A DNA stretch of 63,587 bases from Duganella sp. sic0402 (GCF_019219065.1 NZ_JAHUWK010000017.1:1-63587); one strand, 5' to 3'; shown: positions 27,001 through 36,088, counted from the stretch's first letter. Numbers and translations: made by a program. Notes: generated by a model not told the origin, from the letters alone.

Positions 27001-30000
27001 TGCTCAGGCTGCTGAACTGGGCGACGGTCAGCGAGCCCAGCATGTCGGTGGTCAGCGCGGTGAAGGCATTGGTCGACAGCGCGTTCAGCTGCTTGCTGGT
27101 CAGCGCCGCGAATTGCTGGCTGCTCAGGCTGGCCAGCTGGCCGCTGCGCAGCGCCACGAAGTCGGCGGTGCTGAGGGCACCGATCTGCTCGGTGGTCAGC
27201 GCGCCGATCTGTACCGCATTCAGCGCCAGCACCTGGCTGGTGCTGAGCGCGCCGATATTGTCGGCGCTCAGCGCGGCAATTTGATCGCTGCCCAGGCCGC
27301 TGATCTGGGCGCTGCCCAGTGTGCGCAGCAGGTCCAGCGTCAGCGCGGCGATATTGGCGGTGGTGATGGCGCCGATTTGCGCGCTTTGCAGCAGGGCGAA
27401 GTCTTGCGTTTCCAGCGCGTTGAACTGGTCGCTATTGAGCGCGGCGATCTGGTCGCTATGCAGTCCTGCCATCTGCGCGGTGCTGAGGCCGGCGATCTGG
27501 CTCAGGTCCAGGCCGCCGAACTGGGCGGCGTCGAGCGCGCCGATTTGCAGCGCCGACAGCGCGGCCAGATTATCCAGGCCGATGGCGCCCAGCTGGTTGC
27601 TGCTCAGTGCGTGCAGCTGGCGGGTGCCCAGGCTGCCCATCTGCTGGGTGGTCAGCGTGCCGATTTGCGGCGCACTCAGCGCGGCCGCCTGGCTAGTGCT
27701 GAGGGCGTTCAGCTGGTCGGAGCTGAGCGCCTGCAATTGTTCCAGCGTCAGCGCGGCGATCTGGTCGGTGCTCAGCTGGCCGATCAGCACCGGCTTCAGT
27801 GCTTGCAGCGCGGCGCTGTCGAGCGCCTGCAATTGATCCGTGCTGAGCGCGGCCACCTGGTCGCTGCGCAACGCGGCGGCTTGCGCCGTGGTCAGCACAC
27901 CGATGTGCGCCAGGTCGAGTTGCTGGATCTGTTCGGTGCGCAGGGCGGCGATCTGGCCGGTGGTCAGCGCCACCAGGTCTTCCAGTTCCAGCGCGGCCAG
28001 TTGGGTGGCGGTCAGCGCGGCAATCTGCGCGGTCGCCAGCAGGCTGGCCTGGGTGCTGGTCAGCGCGGCGATTTGCGCCGTCGCCAGGCCGCTGAACTGC
28101 ACGCTGGCGATGGCGTTCAGCTGGGCCGCGCCCAGGCTTTGCAGCTGCTGGTCGTCCAGCGCGTTCAGCTGGTCGCTGCCGAGTGCTGCCACCTGGGCGG
28201 CCTTCAGCGCGGCCACGTCTTCCACTTCCATGGCGTGGATTTGCGCGGTCGCCAGGCTGGCCAGCTGGGCGCTGGTCAGCGCCTGCACTTGTAGCGTGCT
28301 GAGCGCGGCGATGCGGTCCAGGCTTAGCGCGCGCAGCTGGTCGCTGCCCAGCGCTGCTACCTGGGCAGCTTTCAGTGCGGCCAGGTCGTCCAGCTCGATG
28401 ACGCTGATCTGGCTGGAACTCAGTACTGCCACCTGGGCGCTGGTCAGCACTGCAAACTGCTGGCTGGTCAGCGCCACGATCTGGCGGGTGTCGAGTGCCT
28501 GCAACTGGTTGCTGGTCAGCGAAATCAGCTGCACTTGCGTCAGGCTTTGCAGCTGGCTTTCCCGCAGCGCGTTCAGCTGGTCGCTGCCCAGCGCGGCCAC
28601 CTGGGTGGACTTGAGCGTGGCCAGCGCATTGCTGCTCAGCGCCTGGATTTGCGCGCTGCTCAGCGCCTGCAATTGTGCCGTGCTGAACGCCTGGGTTTGC
28701 GCGCTGCCCAGCACCGCCACCTGGGCGGTGCGCAGTGCCTGGATCTGGTCGCTGCTGAACACCGCCACCTGGACCGCTTTCAGCTGTGCCAGATCGTCGG
28801 TTTCCAGCGCCTGTACCTGATCGCTGTTCAGCACGCCGATGCCGGCGGTACTCAGCGAGCCGATCTGGCGGGTGGTCAGCGCTGCAATTTGCGCGGTGTT
28901 CAGCGCGGCGATCTGGGCCGTGTTCAGGCCGGCGACCTGGGCTGCCGTGAGTGCCTGGATCTGCTCGGTGCTGAGATTGCCCAGCACGCCCAGCGCGCCC
29001 AGCTGGGCCACGCTCAGCGCAGCGAAATCATCCGGCGTCAGTGCGCCGATCTGGTCCGAGTTCAGCGCCGACAGTTGTGCGGTGCTGAGCGCGGCCACCT
29101 GATTGCTGCGCAGCGCGGCGACCTGGCTGGTGGCCAGCAGCGCGATCTGCTCGGTGCGCAGGGCCGCCAGCTGGGCCGCTTTCAAGGCGGCGATGTCGTC
29201 GCTATTGATGGCCAGCAGCTGGCTGGCGCCGAGGTTGCTGATCTGCACGGTGCTCAGGCCGGCGGCCTGGGCGGTGGTCAGCACGGCGATCTGCTGCGTC
29301 AGCAGGCCTTGCAGCTGCGTGGTGTTCAGCGAGCTGAGCTGGGCAACCGTCAGCGCACGCAACTGGTCGCTGCTCAGCTGTACAAGCTGGCCGCTGCCCA
29401 GCGCGGCGATTTGCGCGGTCTTCAGCACCGCCACGTCGCGGGTTTCCAGGGCCAGCCATTGGCTGTTGCTCAGGGCCAGCAGTTGCTGTGTGCCCAGGTT
29501 GCTCACTTGCAGCGTGCTCAGCGCGGCGATCTGGTCGGCGCTGAGCTGGCTTACCTGCAGCGTGGCCAGCGCAGCGATCTGCGCGGTCTTGAGCGCGGCC
29601 AGGTCTTCGGTTTCCAGTGCGGCCAACTGGGCCGAGCTGAGCGCCTGCAACTGGCGGGTGCTCAGGCTGGCGGCTTGCTGGGTGCTGAGGGCAATAATCT
29701 GCGCGCTGCCCAGCGACTGGAACTGCTCGGTGCTGAGCGCGCCCAGCTGGGCGCTGCTGAGCGCGCGGAACTGCTCGCTCAGCAGCGCGTCCAGCTGCTG
29801 GTTGCTGAGGGCGGCGATTTGCGCGGTTTTCAGTGCGGCGATATCGCGCGTATCCATCGCTTGCAGCTGCGCGCTGCCAAGCGCCGCTACCTGGGCGGTG
29901 GCCAGTGCGCCGATCTGCAGCGTGCTGAGGGCGGTGATGTGGGCGTTGTCGAGCGCGGCGACCTGGGCCGTGGTCAGCGCGGCGATCTGGGCGGTTTTCA

Positions 30001-33000
30001 GTGCGGCCAGGTCTACGGTTTCCAGTGAATTCAGCTGGGCGGCGCTGAGGCTGGCCAATTGCAGGCTGGTCAGGCTGCTGGCCTGCAGCGTGGATAAGGC
30101 GGCCAGCTGGTCGCCGTCCAGTGCGGCGATCTGGCGGGTCGACAGCGCGGCGATCTGCTGCGTCTTCAGCAATGCCAGCGTGCCGGTGCCCAGCGCTGCC
30201 AGCTGGTCGCTGCGCAGCGACGGCAGTTGCGCGGTCGGCAGGCTGAGAATCTGGGCGGTGCTGAGGGCTGCCACCTGGCTGGTATTCAGGTCCTGCCATT
30301 GGCTGCTGTTCAATGCGGCGAGCTGGGCGGTGGTGAGCGCGCGCACCTGGCTGCTGGCCAGTGCGTTCAGCTGGCTGGCGCTGAGGCTGGCGATCTGCGC
30401 GCTCTTCAGCGTGATCAGGTCGCGGGTTTCGATTGCGGCCAGCTGCTCATCGCTGAGCGCGGCAAGCTGGCGGGTGTCGAGGCTGGACATCTGCCGGCTG
30501 TTCAGCGCGACAATCTGGTCGGTGGTGACGGCGGCCAACTGGCTGGCGCTCAGCGCGTTGAGCTGGACTGCTTGCAGGCTGGTCCAGTCGGCGCTGGTCA
30601 GCGCGGCAATCTGCTGCGTCAGCAGGTAGCTGATCTGCAGGGTGCTCAGTGCATTGACCTGGGCGGTGGTCAGCGCCGCCAGCTGGGTGTTGCTGAGGAT
30701 CTGGATCTGTTCCGAGCTGAGCTGGATGATCTGCGCGGTTTTCAGCGCCGCGATCTGGGTGGTGGTCAGCGGGGCGATGGTCTTGGTGCCCAGGCCCAGT
30801 ATCTGGTTGGTTTTCAGCGCGGCCAGGTCCTCGGCTTCCATCGCGCCCAGCTGTTCGGTGCTCATGCCGACCAGTTGCAGCGGCGTCAGCGCGGACGCCT
30901 GGGCGGTGGTCAGGGCGACGATCAGCGCAGTGTTCAGCGAGCCGATCTGGGCTGCGCTGAGGCTGGTGATCTGATTGGTCTTGAGGGCGGCGAAGTCGCG
31001 CGTTTCCAGTGCGTTCAACTGGTTGGTGGACAGTGCCGTCAGCATGCGGGTGGTCAGCGAGGCCACTTGGGCGGTGCTGAGTGCAACGATCTGCGCGGTG
31101 CTCAGCGCGGCCACCTGGTCCGCCGTCAGCGCCGCCAGCGCCGCGGTTTTCAGCGTGGCGATGTGATCGGTGGACAGCACGCCGATGACGCTGCTATCCA
31201 GCGCGGCGATCTGCTGCGTTTTCAGCGCGCCCAGCGCGGCGGTGCCAAGCGCCTGCACCTGGTTGCTGTTCAGCGCGGCCACCTGGGCGGTGCCCAGCGC
31301 GGCCAGCTGCAAAGTGCTGAGTGCGGTGATATGGCCGATGTCCAGCTGGCTTAGCTCGCTGGTGCCGATGGCGGCGATCTGCGCGGTCTTGAACGCGGCC
31401 AGGTCGCGGGTTTCCATGGCGGCCAGCTGGGCGCTGTCGAGCGCGGCAACCTGGCGGGTGCTGAGCGCCGCCGCCTGGGCGGTAGTCAGCGCGACAATCT
31501 GGTCGGTGCCCAGCGCGGCCACGGCGGCGCTGGAGAGGGCGGCGATCTGCTGGGTTTTCAGGCTGGCCAGGCTGAAGGTGTTCAGCGCGGCTGCCTGCTG
31601 CGGCGTTAGCGTGGCCAATTGCTGGCTGCTCAGGCCGGCCACCTGGGCCGAGCCCAGTACGGCGATTTGCGCGGCGGTCAGCACGGCCAGCTGGCGCGTC
31701 TGCAAGGCAGCCAGCTGGGCCGAACCCAGCAGCGCGATTTGCGCCGTGCCCAGCGCCGCCAGCGTGTCGGTGGCAAGTACCGCGATCTGGCGGCTGCGCA
31801 GGGCTTGCAGGTCTTCGTCGTCCATGGCGGTCAGCTGGGCGACGCCCAGCGCGGCTACCTGGGCGGTGCTCAGGTTGGCGATCTGCGCGGTGCTCAGGCT
31901 GGCGAACTGGTCGCTGCTGAGCGCATTCAATTGCTGGGTGGCGAGCACGGCGACTTGCGCGGTTTTCAGCGCCGCCACGTCGCGGGTCTCCAGCGCTGCC
32001 AGCTGGGCGTTGCTCAGCGCGCGCAGCTGGGCGCTTTGCAGCGCGCCAATTTGCAGCGTGGTGAAGGCAACGATCTGGGCGCTGCTCAGGTCGGCAATCT
32101 GGGCGGTCGACAGCGTGGCCACCTGGGCCGTGCTGAGGGCGGCGATCTGGCTGGTGCTCAGCGTGGCGGTGGCGTTGGCGCCCAGCGCCGCCAGTTGCTG
32201 GCTCTTCAGCGCGGCAATATCTTGCGCTTCCATGGCGGCAATCTGGTTGCTGGACAGTTGGCTCAGCTGGCGCGTGCTCAGCGAAGCAGCCTGGGCGGTG
32301 GTCAGCGCCACGATCTGGTCGGTGCCGAGCGCGGCAAACTGCGCGTTGCTCAAGGCTGCCAGTTGCGCGGTTTTCAGCGCGGCGAAGCCGTCGGCGCCGA
32401 GCGCGGCCACCTGGCCGTTGCTGAGGGCGGCGATTTGCTGGGTCGACAGGCCGGCCAGTTGCGCGGTGCGCAGGGCGGCGACCTGGAGCGTGTCCAGCGC
32501 GCCCAGCAGGGCAGTGCCGAGTGCGCCCAGCTGGGTCGTGGTCAGTGCGCTGATGTCTTCGGTTTCAATGGCGGACACCTGGGCCGCGTTCAGTGCGGCG
32601 ATCTGGCGCGTCTGCAATGCGGCGACCTGGGCGGTGGTCAGCGCGGCAATCTGGCTGCTGTTGAGCGCGCGCAGCTGGCTGGAGTTGAGGGCGATCACTT
32701 GCGCGGTGCGCAAGGCGGCGATGTCGGCGTTGCTCAGTACGCTGACTTGCGTGCTGCTGAGGGCGGCCAACTGGGCGGTGCCGAAGGCGGCGATCTGGGT
32801 GGCGTTGAGGCCGTTGACCAGCTGGCTGGTGCTCAGGCTGGCCACCTGGGCGGTGCTGAGGCCCTGGATCTGTTTGGTCGTCAAGCCTTGTCCGAACTGG
32901 GTGGCGCTGAGCGCCTGCAGGTTGGCGGTCGACAGGGCCCTGACCTGGGCGCTGCTGAGCACCGCCAGCTGGGCGCTGCCCAGGGCGGTCATTTGCAAGG

Positions 33001-33100
33001 TCGAGAGCGCGGCAATGTCTGCCGTGCCGAGCAGGGCAATCTGGTCGGCGCGCAAGTCGGCGATTTGTTCAGTGGTCAGGTCCAGTACGATCGATGGCAT
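24011..33100 (-). CDS. 3029-aa octapeptide-repeat T1SS-type surface protein
   Basis: It begins MPSIVLDLTTEQIADLRADQI, followed by roughly 340 octapeptide units of A-L-[ST]-[ST]-x-Q-[IV]-x up to about residue 2755. Ser or Thr pairs recur in almost every unit, and an acidic octad (ET[ERA]D) followed by ALKT recurs every 7-10 units. The tail (LILDLDGNGVRTLSL, LDRNGDGVINDGGELFG, DSDGDGKITSAD, DANSDGISQADEL) is the same Ca2+-binding C-terminal module as in the protein at 1-2598, typical for T1SS substrates. There is no Sec signal. The start at 33100 is fixed by a GAGGAG Shine-Dalgarno 9 nt upstream; a start 14 codons earlier lacks one. The T/S-x-[EQ]-Q pattern resembles helix N-capping boxes, so a solenoid of short helices is possible (inference). 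It is probably an exported, glycosylated adhesin or matrix protein. Confidence 0.85.
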   Translation of the reverse strand: MPSIVLDLTTEQIADLRADQIALLGTADIAALSTLQMTALGSAQLAVLSSAQVRALSTANLQALSATQFGQGLTTKQIQGLSTAQVASLSTSQLVNGLNATQIAAFGTAQLAALSSTQVSVLSNADIAALRTAQVIALNSSQLRALNSSQIAALTTAQVAALQTRQIAALNAAQVSAIETEDISALTTTQLGALGTALLGALDTLQVAALRTAQLAGLSTQQIAALSNGQVAALGADGFAALKTAQLAALSNAQFAALGTDQIVALTTAQAASLSTRQLSQLSSNQIAAMEAQDIAALKSQQLAALGANATATLSTSQIAALSTAQVATLSTAQIADLSSAQIVAFTTLQIGALQSAQLRALSNAQLAALETRDVAALKTAQVAVLATQQLNALSSDQFASLSTAQIANLSTAQVAALGVAQLTAMDDEDLQALRSRQIAVLATDTLAALGTAQIALLGSAQLAALQTRQLAVLTAAQIAVLGSAQVAGLSSQQLATLTPQQAAALNTFSLASLKTQQIAALSSAAVAALGTDQIVALTTAQAAALSTRQVAALDSAQLAAMETRDLAAFKTAQIAAIGTSELSQLDIGHITALSTLQLAALGTAQVAALNSNQVQALGTAALGALKTQQIAALDSSVIGVLSTDHIATLKTAALAALTADQVAALSTAQIVALSTAQVASLTTRMLTALSTNQLNALETRDFAALKTNQITSLSAAQIGSLNTALIVALTTAQASALTPLQLVGMSTEQLGAMEAEDLAALKTNQILGLGTKTIAPLTTTQIAALKTAQIIQLSSEQIQILSNTQLAALTTAQVNALSTLQISYLLTQQIAALTSADWTSLQAVQLNALSASQLAAVTTDQIVALNSRQMSSLDTRQLAALSDEQLAAIETRDLITLKSAQIASLSASQLNALASSQVRALTTAQLAALNSSQWQDLNTSQVAALSTAQILSLPTAQLPSLRSDQLAALGTGTLALLKTQQIAALSTRQIAALDGDQLAALSTLQASSLTSLQLASLSAAQLNSLETVDLAALKTAQIAALTTAQVAALDNAHITALSTLQIGALATAQVAALGSAQLQAMDTRDIAALKTAQIAALSNQQLDALLSEQFRALSSAQLGALSTEQFQSLGSAQIIALSTQQAASLSTRQLQALSSAQLAALETEDLAALKTAQIAALATLQVSQLSADQIAALSTLQVSNLGTQQLLALSNSQWLALETRDVAVLKTAQIAALGSGQLVQLSSDQLRALTVAQLSSLNTTQLQGLLTQQIAVLTTAQAAGLSTVQISNLGASQLLAINSDDIAALKAAQLAALRTEQIALLATSQVAALRSNQVAALSTAQLSALNSDQIGALTPDDFAALSVAQLGALGVLGNLSTEQIQALTAAQVAGLNTAQIAALNTAQIAALTTRQIGSLSTAGIGVLNSDQVQALETDDLAQLKAVQVAVFSSDQIQALRTAQVAVLGSAQTQAFSTAQLQALSSAQIQALSSNALATLKSTQVAALGSDQLNALRESQLQSLTQVQLISLTSNQLQALDTRQIVALTSQQFAVLTSAQVAVLSSSQISVIELDDLAALKAAQVAALGSDQLRALSLDRIAALSTLQVQALTSAQLASLATAQIHAMEVEDVAALKAAQVAALGSDQLNALDDQQLQSLGAAQLNAIASVQFSGLATAQIAALTSTQASLLATAQIAALTATQLAALELEDLVALTTGQIAALRTEQIQQLDLAHIGVLTTAQAAALRSDQVAALSTDQLQALDSAALQALKPVLIGQLSTDQIAALTLEQLQALSSDQLNALSTSQAAALSAPQIGTLTTQQMGSLGTRQLHALSSNQLGAIGLDNLAALSALQIGALDAAQFGGLDLSQIAGLSTAQMAGLHSDQIAALNSDQFNALETQDFALLQSAQIGAITTANIAALTLDLLRTLGSAQISGLGSDQIAALSADNIGALSTSQVLALNAVQIGALTTEQIGALSTADFVALRSGQLASLSSQQFAALTSKQLNALSTNAFTALTTDMLGSLTVAQFSSLSSAQISALTGSQSASLATAQLSALTTSQFAVLNTAALRALHSEQFGALTTDQIVALSTLQARALGSTQLTSLASDQLVALETEDLAALGTAQLVQLRADQLQALLAPQLAALTTAQIAALTTEQLSQGISTQQIAALTSAQAAALGTVQVSVLGSDQLAALDSANIAAFSTAQLVYGLGSDGIAALHTAQIAALRTAQSTALSTDQIAALRSEQIVALTTAQAATLGTQQIAALGSDQVAALETVDLQALGTRQLATLSALQISALGNDQLNALLAAQVAALGTAQLLAGLATSQVAALNSSQVAAFSTAQLAYGFSLDSLAALSASQVQALQYAQVGALTSTQLASLSTTQIAALSTDQIGGLSTAQMPALNADQLAVLGTDQIAALDTQDLAALSAAQFGGLATAQTQVLSTAQVRALTTLQVAALATGQAATLRSEQLQALSTQQVAAFSADTLNALSTAQLDVLSSASIAALGTLQLSSLEASHLASLNTSQVQALTSAQLGALTADQLFAMRTGQIAALRTAQIGYLGTAQLGALSNQQVQALSTEQIASIKLSQLPGLSVDQMAALGSEQLQALTTTQVQALANTQLTALSGLQASQLTTLQMGALKNAQIAAFSIDQISAFSTSQLGAWNTSQVGALTSSQIGYLSTAQIAGLSTTQVANLKTSQLIAFSTPQLAAFDVDQVAVLATAGLTALSLAQANAFTATQVAAMSVAQTMALNPSSVNYATPLILDLDGNGVRTLSLAAGVQFDIRAEGQAVHTGWVDAHDGLLVLDRNGDGVINDGGELFGSATTLKDGSKAADGYAALRELDSDGDGKITSADSAYGALRVWVDANSDGISQADELHSLQQLGIAAIDTSARNVLEQQNGNLVGLASSYTSGDGSSHASADVWFLAQTASATTAAPLQQQARGLTASISAYAETASTPAAPAQQLLATPASAASAAASAPALALAEALQQYRAAQGLQGAAAALSKPQRVEDSAAHWFGVAAR
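24840..33085 (-). repeat. About 340 tandem 24-bp coding repeats
   Basis: This is an uninterrupted coding array with 24-bp period, one octapeptide per unit. Codons for A-L and T/S-T/S are strongly biased, so the DNA looks like a degenerate minisatellite. The array keeps long open frames on the opposite strand, which explains the large antisense ORFs over this region. The unit is too variable and too short-spaced for a CRISPR array. Confidence 0.9.
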
Positions 33101-33307
33101 ATAAATAATCTCCTCACGGCAATATATACTACCGTCAAACACCCCTAAACAGCGATTAAGCCCCTAAAAATAGTTCAAATCTTGGCCTGAAAACAAAGAC
33201 TTAGCCGCAGTTTTGTCATGCTGCGGTCATCTTTGCCGGCGCCTGATGGCGACGGCGGAAACGCGGTAAGATGAGCGCTTGCCCTGAAACGCCGAGACTG
33301 TATCGCC

Positions 33308-34126
33308 ATGCTGCACACGCCCCCTGGATTTTCCCCGTCAATTTTGCCGCTAGCCGGCATGCCGCCGCAGACGTTTGTGTTTCATCGTGGAGAGTTGCTT
33401 TTGCGCAACAATTCTCTAGCCTTGCCGCAGGCGGACGCGCTGGATGCGCTGTCGCTGGCGCCGCAGCGCATCCATCCGCTGGGCGTCTGGGACGGCCGCT
33501 ACTACCAGGCGGCGTGGCTGGACGAGGCGCTGCTGCCGGGGCCGGAATTCGGCTATCACGGCCTGCGTGCGCTGTTTGGCGTGGTGGATGACGGCTTTCT
33601 CGGCCTGGCGGGGCGCGCCATGCAACTGGTCGAATGGGCGCGCACGCACCGCTATTGCGGCGTCTGCGCCACGCCGCTGCAACTGCTCGAAGGCGAGCGC
33701 TGCTTCAAGTGCCCGCAGTGCGGCCATAGCGCCTATCCGCGCATCTCGCCGGCGATGATGGTGCTGATCCGCAAGGGCGAGCAAGTGCTGCTGGCCATGC
33801 ACACCAACTCGCCATACAAGCGCTATACCGCACTGGCCGGTTTCCTGGAGGCCGGCGAATCGATCGAGGAAGCGGTACACCGCGAGGTGTACGAGGAGGT
33901 CGGCTTGCGGGTGCATAACCTGCAATACTTCGCCAGCCAGTCGTGGCCGTTCCCGCATTCGCTGATGATCGCCTTCACGGCCGATTACCTGGATGGCGAG
34001 ATCCGCGTCCAGCCGGAGGAAATCGCTGATGCGCGCTGGTTCGGGCCGGACGACGAATGGCCGGAGTTGCCGGTCAAGGTATCGGTGGCGGCGCAGCTGA
34101 TCGACGCCCACCGGCCCAGGCGCTAG
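33308..34126 (+). CDS. nudC: NudC-type NADH pyrophosphatase
   Basis: This 272-aa Nudix hydrolase has a zinc ribbon (CGVCATPL through CFKCPQCG) before the catalytic domain. The Nudix box starts at GFLEAGESIEEAV and ends in REVYEEVGL. The NADH-specific downstream motif reads SQSWPFPHS, close to the family's SQPWPFPxS. NudC cleaves NAD(H) to NMN(H) and AMP and in some bacteria removes NAD caps from RNA. It diverges from the giant repeat gene across 207 bp (33101-33307) that contain two copies of the octamer cccctaaa but no clear promoter pair. Confidence 0.93.
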   Translation: MLHTPPGFSPSILPLAGMPPQTFVFHRGELLLRNNSLALPQADALDALSLAPQRIHPLGVWDGRYYQAAWLDEALLPGPEFGYHGLRALFGVVDDGFLGLAGRAMQLVEWARTHRYCGVCATPLQLLEGERCFKCPQCGHSAYPRISPAMMVLIRKGEQVLLAMHTNSPYKRYTALAGFLEAGESIEEAVHREVYEEVGLRVHNLQYFASQSWPFPHSLMIAFTADYLDGEIRVQPEEIADARWFGPDDEWPELPVKVSVAAQLIDAHRPRR

Positions 34127-34191
34127 GACGCCAGGTCTGCACTGCGCAAGTCCTATATACTGTCGGGCAAATTTAAAAAAGGTGTTTCATC

Positions 34192-34752
34192 ATGTCTCAA
34201 GAATTTACAGAAAACGACTGGCGCCGCCTGATCGCCAGCATCGGCGAAAACCCGGACCGCCCCGGTCTGCTGGAAACGCCGGCGCGCGTGGCCAAGGCCT
34301 GGAAGCACTGGACCTCGGGCTATGACCAGGACCCGGCGGCGTTGCTGAAAGCCTTCGAGGACGGCGCCGAGCAGTACAACGAATTCATCATCGTGCGCAA
34401 CATCCCGGTGTACAGCCATTGCGAGCACCACCTGGCGCCGTTCTTCGGCAAGGCCACCATCGGCTACATTCCTAACGGCAAGATCGTCGGCCTGTCGAAG
34501 CTGACCCGTCTGGTGGACTGCTACGCCAAGCGCCTGCAAGTGCAGGAGCGCATGACCATGCAGATCGCCAACGCGCTGATGGAAGTGCTGGAGCCGAAAG
34601 CGGTGGGCGTGATCGTCAAGTGCCGCCACCTGTGCATGGAAAGCCGCGGCATCCGCACGCCGGGCGAAGAAACGGTGACCTCGGCCATGCTGGGCGAATT
34701 ACAGCCGAATCTGGCGATGCGCACCGAATTCCTGGCGCTGGCCAAGGACTAA
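34192..34752 (+). CDS. folE: GTP cyclohydrolase I
   Basis: This 186-aa protein is the first enzyme of tetrahydrofolate/pterin synthesis, converting GTP to 7,8-dihydroneopterin triphosphate. Family motifs are intact: RPGLLETPARVAKAW, zinc ligands in YSHCEHHLAPF and in KCRHLCMESRGI, and GLSKLTRLVDCYAKRLQVQE. A purine-rich AAAAAAGGTG precedes the ATG. The next gene begins 4 nt after its stop and is probably co-transcribed. Confidence 0.96.
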   Translation: MSQEFTENDWRRLIASIGENPDRPGLLETPARVAKAWKHWTSGYDQDPAALLKAFEDGAEQYNEFIIVRNIPVYSHCEHHLAPFFGKATIGYIPNGKIVGLSKLTRLVDCYAKRLQVQERMTMQIANALMEVLEPKAVGVIVKCRHLCMESRGIRTPGEETVTSAMLGELQPNLAMRTEFLALAKD

Positions 34753-34756
34753 ACGG

Positions 34757-36088
34757 ATGGCGGCGACGATGGCGGCAATTGAATGGCTGAACGGCGGCGT
34801 CGACGCCGCCTTCGCGCTGGCGCGGCAGCAGCAACGCCCGCTGTTCCTGTACTGGGGCGCCGTCTGGTGCCCGCCGTGCAACCGGGTCAAGTCGGAAATC
34901 TTCGGGCGCGCCGAATTCGCGCAGCGCGCCGCCTCGGTGCTGTGCCTCCACCTGGACGGCGACAGCGCCGGCGCACAGGCGCTGGCCGCGCGGCTGCAAT
35001 TGCGCAGCTATCCGACGCTGGTGCTGTACGCCCCGGACGGCGGCGAAATCACGCGCCTGCCGTGCGAGCTTGATGGCGAACTGTTCGTGGCCGCCTTCGA
35101 CGCCGCACTGGCGGTGCATGCCGCCGGCTCATCGGCGTCGGCCGCGCTGGACGCCGCATTAAGCGGCGCCCGTCCGCTGAGCGCCGATGAGTGGTCGCTG
35201 CTGAGTAATTATTCCTGGGATACCGACGAAGCCAAGCTGCTGAACGGCCGCGCGCTGGCGCCGGCGCTGGCCGCACTGGCCGCCGCCAGCACCAATCCTG
35301 ACGCCGCCGTGCGCCTCGGGCTGCACGCCCAGCTGGCCGGCGGCGCAGCCGATGCCGCGCTGTTGCTGCCAGTGCTGGCCGACGCGCGGCTGGCGCGATC
35401 CAATATGGACATCTTCAACAACAGCGGCGTCAACCTGATCAAGCTCGCCAGCCGCCGTGAAGAACTGGCGGCCGCAATGGGCAGCGTGGCTGCGCAGTGG
35501 GCCGACGATCTGTGGCTGGGCGCGCCGGACCGCCTGATGGCGGTACGCCTGCAAATGCGCCTGGCGCGCCTGCTGGCGCCGGCGCATGGCTTGCAGGAAC
35601 TGGTCCACGAGAAGGTGACGCAAGCGCTGGCCGAATCGACCGATCCCTATGAACGCCACACGCTGGTCAACACCGCAGTCAGCGCGCTGAACGATGCTGG
35701 CCTGGCGGCGCAGGCGGAACAAGTGCTGCTGGCTGAATTACCGCGTTCGCATTCCCCGTACTACTTCATGCTCAGCCTGGCGGCCGCCGCCAAGCGGCGC
35801 AGCGATAGCGCGGGCGTGCTGTCCTGGTACGGCAAAGCATGGGACGCAGCGATCGGCCCGGCGACGCGCCTGCAATGGGGCGTCACCTACCTGTCCAGCC
35901 TGATCGACCTGGCGCCGCAGGACAGCGTCCGCATCGAGCTAGCCGCGCAAGGCCTGCTGGCCGACATCCAAGCCGCCGGCGCCGATGCACACCAGCAGCG
36001 CAATCTCAGCCAGCTGCAAAAGCTGTCCGCCAAACTGGCGGCCATCCCGCCCGGCCCCCACACCGCCACCCTCGCCGCCGCCATCTAA
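34757..36088 (+). CDS. Thioredoxin-fold protein with helical-repeat extension
   Basis: This 443-aa protein has an N-terminal thioredoxin-like domain (about residues 5-120) with an intact redox motif WCPPC in LYWGAVWCPPCNRVKSEIF and a cis-Pro region (LRSYPTLVLYAPDG). The remaining roughly 320 residues are Ala/Leu-rich helices resembling TPR-like repeats. No signal peptide is evident, so it is probably cytoplasmic. It starts 4 nt after folE. Its function is unknown; a redox or chaperone role is inferred from CxxC only. Its stop codon shares bases with the convergent peptidase stop. Confidence 0.75.
   Translation: MAATMAAIEWLNGGVDAAFALARQQQRPLFLYWGAVWCPPCNRVKSEIFGRAEFAQRAASVLCLHLDGDSAGAQALAARLQLRSYPTLVLYAPDGGEITRLPCELDGELFVAAFDAALAVHAAGSSASAALDAALSGARPLSADEWSLLSNYSWDTDEAKLLNGRALAPALAALAAASTNPDAAVRLGLHAQLAGGAADAALLLPVLADARLARSNMDIFNNSGVNLIKLASRREELAAAMGSVAAQWADDLWLGAPDRLMAVRLQMRLARLLAPAHGLQELVHEKVTQALAESTDPYERHTLVNTAVSALNDAGLAAQAEQVLLAELPRSHSPYYFMLSLAAAAKRRSDSAGVLSWYGKAWDAAIGPATRLQWGVTYLSSLIDLAPQDSVRIELAAQGLLADIQAAGADAHQQRNLSQLQKLSAKLAAIPPGPHTATLAAAI

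Noticed and set aside
24011..33100. Long open reading frames on the plus strand opposite the giant repeat gene (up to about 900 codons)
   Set aside because: They mirror the 24-bp periodic coding repeat: their translations are themselves repetitive, lack Shine-Dalgarno sites and have no recognisable domain. The minus frame has a proper start and a conserved Ca2+-binding tail.
24011..33100. Heme-utilisation function often attached to such repeat proteins
   Set aside because: No heme-binding motif, NEAT domain or HasA-like fold is visible; the label derives from the shared T1SS-type tail.
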